7,157 bases of DNA, taken from contig CALBMW010000349.1 in assembly GCA_937896275.1 (NCBI GenBank), positions 1-7,157 of the forward strand, in the 5' to 3' direction. The DNA comes from an uncultured Myxococcales bacterium (GTDB lineage: Bacteria > Myxococcota_A > Bradymonadia > UBA7976 > UBA1532). The notes beneath the pieces are model-generated. The model ran no database searches and was not told where the DNA came from. It was given only the letters and a program-made list of their open reading frames with translations. Each line of letters begins with the position of its first letter. Positions within the stretch are counted from its first letter, which is position 1. Both the position numbers and the translations under genes were made by a program. Shown here piece by piece: positions 1 to 6,409 of this stretch.

Positions 1-717
1 GCCGGCGCCCGCACCGGGGCCGAGGGTGACGCCGAGGTTGGCCCCGCCGAGCCGCGCCCGGCCCCCCAAGCCACCATCGAGCCGCGCCCCGCCCCCGCCG
101 GCCACCGCACCGCCGAGGTCGAGGGCGGCTTGCTCGACCGCCTCAAGCGCCGCTTCGGCCGCGGCGATCGTCCCCGCGTCCGCGTGGCGTCGCTGGCCGG
201 GGAGGACGTGGTGCTCCGCCTGCCCATCGATCTCGCCACCCTGCTCGCCGGCGGACAGCCGAAGATCGCGATCACCCGGGCCGCCGCCTGTCCCTGCTGC
301 ACCGACGGCGGCGACCCCGACTGCGTTTGCGTGGGCGTGGGCCGCGTGAAGGTGCGCGAGACGGTGAAGGTGACGGTGCCGGCCGGCGCGCGCCGCGGCA
401 CCCGGCTCCGCCTGCCCGGCAAGGGCACCGCCGGCCTCTGCGGTCTGGCCGACGGCGACCTCTTCCTGGTGCTCGATCCGGCGCCGGTGCCCGGCTTCCG
501 CCGGGAGGGTGCGGACCTCTTCGGCGTCATCGACCTCGACCCGGTCCTGGCGCGCCGCGGCGGCATCGTCGAGGTTCGCGTCCCGCGCGGCACCGTGCTG
601 CTGACCGTCCCCGCGGGCACCGTGAGCGGTCGCCGCTTCCGCCTGCGCGACCAGGGCGTGCCGGTCTTCGGCGGCGAGGGCAACGGCGACCTCTTCCTCG
701 ACGTCGAGGTCCGCTGA
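1..717 (+). CDS. DnaJ-like (Hsp40-type) C-terminal domain protein with reduced zinc module, 5'-partial
   Basis: The frame is open from the first base to a TGA at 715-717, giving 238 residues; the true start lies upstream. Residue numbers here count from base 1. Residues 1-45 are a low-complexity Ala/Pro/Glu linker, followed by a basic segment (LLDRLKRRFGRG). From about residue 60 it resembles the substrate-binding part of DnaJ: a first beta domain (LRLPIDLATLLAGG), a cysteine cluster at 97-110 (CPCC, then CVCVGVG), the strand VTVPAGARRGTRLRLPGKG, and the second domain from about 164 (PGFRREGADLF to the end), with the family's GG-x-V-x-V and VPAGT-x-x-G-x-x-F-R-L-R patterns. Classical DnaJ has four CxxCxGxG repeats (eight Cys); only about five Cys remain here. 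Such domains bind unfolded clients and pass them to DnaK. No J domain lies within the window, so whether one exists upstream is unknown. A TTG at 130 could be an internal start, but the continuous frame upstream makes a longer protein more likely. The family call is firm; the exact paralogue is not. Confidence 0.85.
   Translation, partial: AGARTGAEGDAEVGPAEPRPAPQATIEPRPAPAGHRTAEVEGGLLDRLKRRFGRGDRPRVRVASLAGEDVVLRLPIDLATLLAGGQPKIAITRAAACPCCTDGGDPDCVCVGVGRVKVRETVKVTVPAGARRGTRLRLPGKGTAGLCGLADGDLFLVLDPAPVPGFRREGADLFGVIDLDPVLARRGGIVEVRVPRGTVLLTVPAGTVSGRRFRLRDQGVPVFGGEGNGDLFLDVEVR
706..709 (+). promoter_or_regulatory. Probable Shine-Dalgarno for the small ORF starting at 719
   Basis: GAGG lies nine bases before the ATG at 719, inside the last codons of the DnaJ-like gene. 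This supports the 719 start over the internal ATG at 758. The sequence also encodes part of the upstream protein (VEVR), so it could be coincidental. Confidence 0.4.
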
Positions 718-718
718 G

Positions 719-1024
719 ATGCGGGGGACCCGGATCGGCGCCGGCAGCGGCGCGGCGATGGCCGCTGTGCGGGCCCCCGGCGGCCTGCAGCGGTTGGTCG
801 ACGCGGTCTCGGGGGTCTTCGGCGCCCGCGACGCCGTGTCCTTCACGCCTGTCGATGGTGTGTACCGCCCCGAGAACGACGCCGAGGGCCGCCGCGCCCC
901 GCTCGCCCCGCGCCGCGTCGAGGCCGCGCGTCAGGCGCCCGCCTACCGCGCCTACGACGCCCGGGCCCGGGCGAGCTACCACCAGGCGTCGGTGTTGGGC
1001 AGCCGCCTCGACCTTAGGGCCTGA
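719..1024 (+). CDS. Small hypothetical protein, 101 aa, coupled to the DnaJ-like gene
   Basis: I do not recognise this protein. The ATG at 719 follows the upstream TGA (715-717) by one base, so the two genes are probably translated together. Third codon positions are strongly G/C, like the neighbours, which supports real coding. An internal ATG at 758 (residue 14) is an alternative start. Visible features are a Gly/Ala-rich N-terminus, a short amphipathic stretch (LQRLVDAVSGVF, about residues 23-34), a central SFTPVDGVYRPEND segment, and a basic Arg/Ala-rich C-terminal half with several Tyr (AYRAYDARARASYHQ). There are no cysteines, no signal peptide and no membrane span. Two other readings overlap this stretch (a plus-strand frame 327-1130 and a minus-strand frame 527-982), but both run through the certain DnaJ-like coding region and were judged shadows. 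Function is unknown; a role with the DnaJ-like protein would be guesswork from position only. Confidence 0.6.
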   Translation: MRGTRIGAGSGAAMAAVRAPGGLQRLVDAVSGVFGARDAVSFTPVDGVYRPENDAEGRRAPLAPRRVEAARQAPAYRAYDARARASYHQASVLGSRLDLRA

Positions 1025-1139
1025 TCATCGCACAAGTCCTCGAAATCATTGCTGTTGGCGAGCACTAGCCGATCCACGCCGATGGCCGGTCGTCGATTGG
1101 GGGGTGCCGATCGGCGCGCGGTTGCAGTAGATCCGCCCC
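1025..1139. other. Intergenic region upstream of mutS
   Basis: These 115 bases are the only sizeable gap in the window. The first third (about 1022-1053) is clearly less GC-rich than the genes around it. An in-frame TAG at 1128-1130 sets the upstream limit for the mutS start. GCCGATCGGC at 1106-1115 is a perfect 10-bp palindrome 25 bases before mutS. A promoter for the mutS-glnD-xerD unit would be expected here, but I could not find a convincing -35/-10 pair at proper spacing, nor a hairpin plus T-run terminator for the upstream genes. Confidence 0.6.
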
Positions 1140-3836
1140 ATGGCGAACCCCGAGGTCACGACGGTCGAGCAATACGGTATCCCGGCGGGCATCAAGCTGA
1201 CGCCGATGATGCTGCAGTACGTCGCCGCCAAGGCGCGCTACCCCGACGCCCTGCTCTTCTTCCGCATGGGCGACTTCTACGAGATGTTCTTTCGCGACGC
1301 GGAGTTGGGTGGTCAGCACCTCGATCTCACCGTCACCAGCCGCGACAAGGAGTCGAGCGTCCCCGCGCCCATGTCGGGCTTCCCCCACCACCAGCTGCCG
1401 GCCTATCTCACCCGCGCGTTGGCGGCCGGGCTGAAGATCGCGGTCTGCGATCAGCTCGAGGACCCCACGCTGGCCAAGGGCATCGTGAAGCGCGGCATCA
1501 CCCGCGTGGTGACGCCCGGCGTCGTGCTCGACGCCGACAGCCTCGAGGCGCGGCTCAACAACTTCCTGGTCACGGTGGTGCCGGTGGCCGACGACGTCGA
1601 CGGCGCCTTCGCGGTCGCGGCCCTGGACGTCTCGACGGGCGACTTTCGGGTCACCGAGGTGGTGGGCGCCGCGGCCCTGCGCTGTGAGCTGAGCCGCCTC
1701 GAGCCGCGCGAGGTGCTGCTGCCCGACGCGTCGCAGGTCGTCGAGCGGGCGGCCGGGCACCGCTTGGCGCAGGTGGCGCTGAGCCGCCCGGGGGACCGCT
1801 TCTTCGTCGAGGCCGCCGCCGAGCACGCGCTGCGGGGTCTCGTCGGGCCCAAGGGCGATCCGGCCGTGACGGCCTTGCGCGCGTTCGGCTTCGGCTGCCC
1901 CGGCGCGGTGCTGAGCGCGGCGGGCGCGACCCTGGGCTACGTCGAGGACACCCAGCAGCAGATCCCCGAGCACACGCGCCTGCTGACCCCCTATCAGGTG
2001 CACGACACGCTGATCATCGACGAGACGGCCAAGGCCAACCTCGAGCTCTTCCGCACGCTGATGGAGGGCCGCAAGCGGGGCTCGCTGCTCGGCACCATGG
2101 ATCACGCGGCGACGGCGATGGGCGGGCGCCGGCTGCGGCACTGGATGGCCTACCCGCTGGTCGATCCGGCCGCCGTCAACGCGCGCCTCGATCAGGTGGA
2201 GTGGCTGCGTGACCACCCGGCGCCGCGGGCCCGCATGCGCGCCGCCCTGCAGCAGATCTACGACCTCGAGCGCCTCAACGCCCGCATCGCCGCCGGCACC
2301 GCGGGGCCCCGCGACCTTTGGTTCCTGCGCGCGACGCTCGAGCAGGTGCCGGCCCTGCGCGCCCTGCTGGCTGACGCCGCGCCGCTGGCCGCGCTGCTCC
2401 TCGAGGTCGATCCCCTCGAGGACGTCGCGGCCCTCGTCGCGTCGGCCCTCGTCGACGATCCACCCAGCCAGCTGCGCGACGGGGGCGTCGTCCGCCCCGG
2501 CTTCCACGCCGAGCTCGACGAGTACGTTCAGCTCGCCACGCACGGCAAGGACTGGATCGTCGATCTGGAGCGTCGCGAGCGCGAGGCCACCGGCATCGGC
2601 TCGCTCAAGGTCCGCTTCAACAAGGTGTTCGGGTACTACATCGAGGTCTCGCGCGCCAACCTGCACCTCGTGCCCGAGGCCTACATCCGCAAGCAGACGC
2701 TCACCGGAGCCGAGCGATATTTCACAAGTGAACTCAAGGACTTCGAGGAGAAGGTCCTCAACGCCGAGGCCAAGCGGCAGGCCCTCGAGGCGGAGCTCTT
2801 CACGGCGCTGCGGGCCGAGGTCGGGGCGCGCGCGCCGGCCATCGCAAAGACCGCCGGCGCCCTGGCCGCGCTCGACGCCCTGAGCGCCCTGGCCGAGCTG
2901 GCCCACCGCAACGGCTACTGCCGCCCGACCGTCGACGACGGCGACGTGATCGACATCGTCGAGGGCCGTCATCCGGTGGTCGAAGAGTCGGTGGGCCGCG
3001 AGGAGTTCGTGCCCAACTCACTGCGCCTCGACCGCGAGAGCCACAGCCTGATCATGCTCACCGGCCCCAACATGGCGGGCAAATCGACCGCCATGCGCCA
3101 GGTCGCGCTGATCACGCTCATGGCGCAGATGGGCAGCTTCGTCCCCGCGGCGCGCGCGCGCATCGGCGTGGTCGATCGCATCTTCACGCGCGTGGGCGCC
3201 GCCGACGATCTGGCGGCCGGGCGCTCGACCTTCATGGTCGAGATGCACGAGACGGCGACCATCCTGCGTGAGGCCACGGCCCGCAGCCTGCTGGTGCTCG
3301 ACGAGATCGGGCGGGGCACGAGCACCTTCGACGGGGTCAGCATCGCCTGGGCCGTGGCCGAGCACATCCACGACGTCCTGGGCGCCAAGACGCTCTTCGC
3401 CACGCACTACCACGAGCTGACGGATCTGGCCGAGGTCAAGCCGCGCGTCGCCAACTACACGGTGGCGGTGAAGGAGTGGAACGACGAGGTCATCTTCTTG
3501 CGGCAGCTCGTGCCGGGGAGCGCCAATCGGTCCTACGGCATCCAGGTGGCGCGCCTCGCGGGCCTGCCCAAGGCGGTCATCGATCGGGCGCGGCAGGTGC
3601 TCGACAACCTGCAGGGGGCCGAGCACGACGAGGCCGGGTTGCCGCGCCTCGCTCACGGGGACGGCGCCGCGGCGATCCTGCCCGGACACACCCTGCAGCT
3701 CAGCCTGTTCGCCCCTCCGCCGCTGCCCGCCGCGCCCAGCCGCGTCGAGGCGGCCCTGCGCGCCTGCGATCTGGACAACCTGAGCCCCCTGCAGGGCCTC
3801 AACTTCCTGCACCAGCTGCGCGGCAAGCTGCCATGA
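1140..3836 (+). CDS. mutS: DNA mismatch repair protein MutS
   Basis: MutS binds mispaired or unpaired bases as a dimer and, using ATP, recruits MutL to start strand-directed repair. At 898 residues it is slightly longer than E. coli MutS (853). The mismatch-reading Phe-x-Glu is present in GDFYEMFF (F46, E48). The connector and lever domains fill the middle, with the clamp region around 455-545 (RFNKVFGYYIEVSRANL; RYFTSELKDFEEKV). The ATPase domain has Walker A GPNMAGKST (642-650), the STFMVEM signature loop (696-702), Walker B LLVLDE with D721/E722 followed by GRGTSTFDG, and FATHYHEL (753-760). QLSLF at 853-857 is a canonical sliding-clamp-binding motif, and the tail (LDNLSPLQGLNFLHQLRGKL) matches the C-terminal oligomerisation helices. 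The start at 1140 is chosen because an in-frame TAG lies at 1128-1130 and about 20 residues precede the conserved LTPMMLQY; no strong ribosome-binding site is visible. The stop overlaps the glnD start (ATGA at 3833-3836). Nothing essential is missing. No mutL or mutH is in the window. Confidence 0.98.
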   Translation: MANPEVTTVEQYGIPAGIKLTPMMLQYVAAKARYPDALLFFRMGDFYEMFFRDAELGGQHLDLTVTSRDKESSVPAPMSGFPHHQLPAYLTRALAAGLKIAVCDQLEDPTLAKGIVKRGITRVVTPGVVLDADSLEARLNNFLVTVVPVADDVDGAFAVAALDVSTGDFRVTEVVGAAALRCELSRLEPREVLLPDASQVVERAAGHRLAQVALSRPGDRFFVEAAAEHALRGLVGPKGDPAVTALRAFGFGCPGAVLSAAGATLGYVEDTQQQIPEHTRLLTPYQVHDTLIIDETAKANLELFRTLMEGRKRGSLLGTMDHAATAMGGRRLRHWMAYPLVDPAAVNARLDQVEWLRDHPAPRARMRAALQQIYDLERLNARIAAGTAGPRDLWFLRATLEQVPALRALLADAAPLAALLLEVDPLEDVAALVASALVDDPPSQLRDGGVVRPGFHAELDEYVQLATHGKDWIVDLERREREATGIGSLKVRFNKVFGYYIEVSRANLHLVPEAYIRKQTLTGAERYFTSELKDFEEKVLNAEAKRQALEAELFTALRAEVGARAPAIAKTAGALAALDALSALAELAHRNGYCRPTVDDGDVIDIVEGRHPVVEESVGREEFVPNSLRLDRESHSLIMLTGPNMAGKSTAMRQVALITLMAQMGSFVPAARARIGVVDRIFTRVGAADDLAAGRSTFMVEMHETATILREATARSLLVLDEIGRGTSTFDGVSIAWAVAEHIHDVLGAKTLFATHYHELTDLAEVKPRVANYTVAVKEWNDEVIFLRQLVPGSANRSYGIQVARLAGLPKAVIDRARQVLDNLQGAEHDEAGLPRLAHGDGAAAILPGHTLQLSLFAPPPLPAAPSRVEAALRACDLDNLSPLQGLNFLHQLRGKLP

Positions 3837-6409
3837 GCGCGCCCCTCGATCGCGCCGGACACGAGGCGGCGCGGGCGGCGCTGCTCGCAGAGGCGGGGCA
3901 GGGCCTGGCGCTCTCGGAGGCGTTGAGCGATCTGGCCGACGATCAGGTCCGGTCGCTCCTGGGGGACGCGTCGGACCTGCCCGTGCTCGCGGTGGGCGGC
4001 TACGGTCGGCGCGAGCTGTCGCCCAACAGTGATCTCGATCTGCTCTTCCTGACCGACGACGCCGACGCGGCCGGCCCCGCCGTGCAGCGGGTGCTGCGGG
4101 GGCTGTGGGATCTGGGCTATCAGGTGGGCTACGCCACCCGTTCGGTGGCGGAGTCGGTGGCGCTGGCCGCCGAGGATCTGCACACCGCCACGGGCCTGCT
4201 CACCGCGCGCATGCTGGCAGGGCCCACGGCCGCCCTGCACGACCTGCGGGCCGCGTTGTTCGCGCACCTCGACGCTGGCGGGCGCGGGCCCCTGCTCACA
4301 GCGCTCGACGCCGGGATGGCCGCGCGGCACGCCCGCTACGGGCGCAGCGTGTACCTGCTCGAGCCGAACCTGAAGCAGAGCCCCGGCGGGCTGCGCGATC
4401 TCGCCGTGTTGTGGTGGGCGGCAGCGGCGGCCTACCACCTGCGGCACCCCGACGAGTTGGCGGGGCGGGGCGTCTGCCCGCCGGCCGGCGCGCGCGAGGT
4501 GCGGGCCGCGCGCGAGGCCCTCCAAGAGTTGCGCAACCGCCTGCACGGGGTCGCGGGGCACGGGGGCGACCGGCTGACCTTCGAGCATCAGGCCACGCTG
4601 GCGGACGCCATGGGCTACGGCGCCGACAAGACCGCCATCGAGCGCTTCATGGCCCACTACTACCGGCACGCGTCGGCCGTGCAGCGCTGGACGCGGCTGG
4701 CGCTGGACCGGTGCCTCGAGGTGGACCGCCCGGCGCGCGCGCACGAGGCGCGGGCCGTCGGCGAGGACTTCCGGGTGGTGGACGGGCACCTGACGCTGGT
4801 CGACCCCGACCTGCTTCGGCGCGATCCGTCCAAGGTGGCGACGCTGTTCTCGGTGGCCCGCCGCGAGGGGGTGCCGCTGCACGGCTCGGCCAAGGAGCGG
4901 GTGATCGAGCGGGTGGCGACCCTCGACGCGGCGTGGCGCACGCACCCGGACGTGGTGGCGGCCTTCCTCGACGTGTTGACGTCACCCGAGGATCCCCACG
5001 ACGCGCTCGGCGATCTGCACGAGACGGGCGTACTGAGCGAGATTCTTCCAGAATTTCAGGCAGTTACGCATCGAACGCACCATGACCTGTACCACGTCTA
5101 CACCGTCGACGTGCACACACTGCACGCGGTGCGTCGGCTCAAGGCGCTGCACCGTGGCGAGCTGGCCAGCTCCGAGCCGCTGCTCACCGCGGCGATGGGT
5201 CACGTGGAGACGCCGCTGCCCCTGTACCTGGGCCTGCTGCTGCACGACGTGGGCAAGGCGCTGGGTCGCGGGCACGCCGTCAAGGGGGCGCGCCTGGTGC
5301 CGGGCATCGGGCGGCGCCTGAAGCTCAGCGTGTCGGTCACCCGGGAGGTGGAGTGGCTGGTGCGCGACCACCTGCTGATGGCCCACCTGAGTCAGCGACG
5401 CGACCTGGGAGACGACGCGCTCATCCGACAGTTCGCGCGGCAGGTGGGCAGCGAAGAGAACCTGGCGCGGCTGTTCGTGCTGACCTGGGCCGACGCGGTG
5501 ACGACGGGCCCGCAGGCCTACACCGAGTGGAAGGCCGCCCTCCTCGCCGAGCTCTACGCGCGCGGGGTGGCCCGGTTTCGCCAGGGCCTCGATCTGTACG
5601 AGGATCCGGGTCGGCGCGTGGCGCGGCTGCGTCGCGTGGTGACGCGTTGGCTCCAGCGCAATGGCGACGACCAGCGGGTCGCCGACGTCAACGGCGCGGT
5701 CGACCGCTTCTTCGCCAGCCTGCCCACGCCCTACTTCCAGAAGACGCGCGCCCGCACCATCGCGCGCCACCTGGAGATGCTCGAGCGCCTCGAGGACGAG
5801 CCGCCGGTGGTGATCGACGTGCAGCCGCGGCTGCGGCGCGGCTACGCCAAGCTGCACATCGCGGCGCGCGAGCGGCCGGGTCTGCTGGCCGCGGTGAGCG
5901 GGGTGCTCAGCGCCCACGGCCTGGACGTGATCGCGGCCGAGCTGCACACCTCGAGCGATGGGCGGGTGCTCGACGTCTTCCGCGTGTGCGAAGAGGGTGG
6001 CGGCGTGCCCGGCGACGACGAGGCGCGCTGGGCGCCGGTGCTGGCGGATCTGCGCGGGGTGCTCTCGGGCACGGTCGACGTCGCGACGCTGCTGGCCGAG
6101 CCCGAGGGGCGCTACCCCTGGCCCGAGGGTCCGCCGGTCGAGACGCGGGCGACCGTCGACCAGGCCGCGAGCGAGACCTGCACCGTCATCGACGTCACCA
6201 CGCGTGACCGCCCGGGGGTGCTCTACGCCATGGTCAGCGCCCTGAGCGGGTGCGGCGTGTCCATCGTGCTGGCGCGCATCGGCACCGAGGCCGACGCGGT
6301 GCGCGACGTCTTCTACGTGCAGACCGCCTCGGGCGCGAAGCTGGACGACGAGGCCGCGGCGCGGATCGCGGCGGTGGTGCAGGCGGCGGCGTGGCGGTGG
6401 GGTCGATGA
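3833..6409 (+). CDS. glnD: Bifunctional [protein-PII] uridylyltransferase / uridylyl-removing enzyme GlnD
   Basis: GlnD is the glutamine sensor of nitrogen control: it uridylylates PII (GlnB/GlnK) when glutamine is low and removes UMP when it is high, which then sets glutamine synthetase activity. The 858 residues (E. coli about 890) contain four parts. The nucleotidyltransferase core has GGYGRREL (G55, G56) followed by the Asp pair in SDLD (D67, D69). A downstream UTase segment carries EPNLKQSPGGLRDL (177-190). The HD phosphohydrolase domain has H428 in YTVDVHTL, the HD pair H471/D472 in LLLHDVGK, and VRDHLLMAHLSQRRDL. Two C-terminal ACT domains start near 673 (ARERPGLL) and 783 (TRDRPGVL) and are the expected glutamine-binding sensors. 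Both catalytic centres look intact, so both activities are predicted. The N-terminus before the GG motif is about 38 residues shorter than in E. coli. The ATG at 3833 overlaps the mutS stop as ATGA, favouring this start over an upstream reading inside mutS. The gene ends in a second ATGA overlap with xerD. A low-GC3 patch lies at codons 404-417. Confidence 0.97.
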   Translation: MSAPLDRAGHEAARAALLAEAGQGLALSEALSDLADDQVRSLLGDASDLPVLAVGGYGRRELSPNSDLDLLFLTDDADAAGPAVQRVLRGLWDLGYQVGYATRSVAESVALAAEDLHTATGLLTARMLAGPTAALHDLRAALFAHLDAGGRGPLLTALDAGMAARHARYGRSVYLLEPNLKQSPGGLRDLAVLWWAAAAAYHLRHPDELAGRGVCPPAGAREVRAAREALQELRNRLHGVAGHGGDRLTFEHQATLADAMGYGADKTAIERFMAHYYRHASAVQRWTRLALDRCLEVDRPARAHEARAVGEDFRVVDGHLTLVDPDLLRRDPSKVATLFSVARREGVPLHGSAKERVIERVATLDAAWRTHPDVVAAFLDVLTSPEDPHDALGDLHETGVLSEILPEFQAVTHRTHHDLYHVYTVDVHTLHAVRRLKALHRGELASSEPLLTAAMGHVETPLPLYLGLLLHDVGKALGRGHAVKGARLVPGIGRRLKLSVSVTREVEWLVRDHLLMAHLSQRRDLGDDALIRQFARQVGSEENLARLFVLTWADAVTTGPQAYTEWKAALLAELYARGVARFRQGLDLYEDPGRRVARLRRVVTRWLQRNGDDQRVADVNGAVDRFFASLPTPYFQKTRARTIARHLEMLERLEDEPPVVIDVQPRLRRGYAKLHIAARERPGLLAAVSGVLSAHGLDVIAAELHTSSDGRVLDVFRVCEEGGGVPGDDEARWAPVLADLRGVLSGTVDVATLLAEPEGRYPWPEGPPVETRATVDQAASETCTVIDVTTRDRPGVLYAMVSALSGCGVSIVLARIGTEADAVRDVFYVQTASGAKLDDEAAARIAAVVQAAAWRWGR

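Noticed and set aside
527..982. Minus-strand frame of 151 residues as an alternative to the small plus-strand gene
   Set aside because: Its first part would be antisense to the DnaJ-like second beta domain, and it shows no domain; the plus-strand reading has better spacing and a ribosome-binding site.
327..1130. Plus-strand frame of 267 residues overlapping the DnaJ-like gene and the small ORF
   Set aside because: Arg/Pro/Gly-rich shadow that crosses the certain DnaJ-like coding region in the wrong frame.
1097..1133. Possible sigma-70 promoter (TTGGGG ... TAGATC) before mutS
   Set aside because: Spacing between the two hexamers is about 25 bases and the -10 match is poor, so it cannot be supported.
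2399..2458. Near-repeat of GCCCTCGTCG units in mutS
   Set aside because: Explained by coding of similar Ala-Leu-Val/Asp segments in GC-rich codons; not a true tandem repeat.
1065..2972. 635-residue open frame on the minus strand
   Set aside because: It lies antisense to certain mutS coding sequence, matches no family, and is the expected by-product of high-GC codon bias.
3476..3832. Upstream in-frame extension of glnD inside mutS (119 extra residues)
   Set aside because: The extension is an Arg/Pro-rich out-of-frame reading of mutS; the ATG at 3833 with ATGA overlap gives a normal GlnD N-terminus.
3653..4945. 430-residue minus-strand open frame across the mutS/glnD junction
   Set aside because: Antisense to two well-supported genes; composition is Arg/Gly/Pro/His-rich shadow sequence without any domain.
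4982..5947. 321-residue minus-strand open frame opposite glnD
   Set aside because: Antisense to the conserved HD and first ACT regions; low-complexity shadow.
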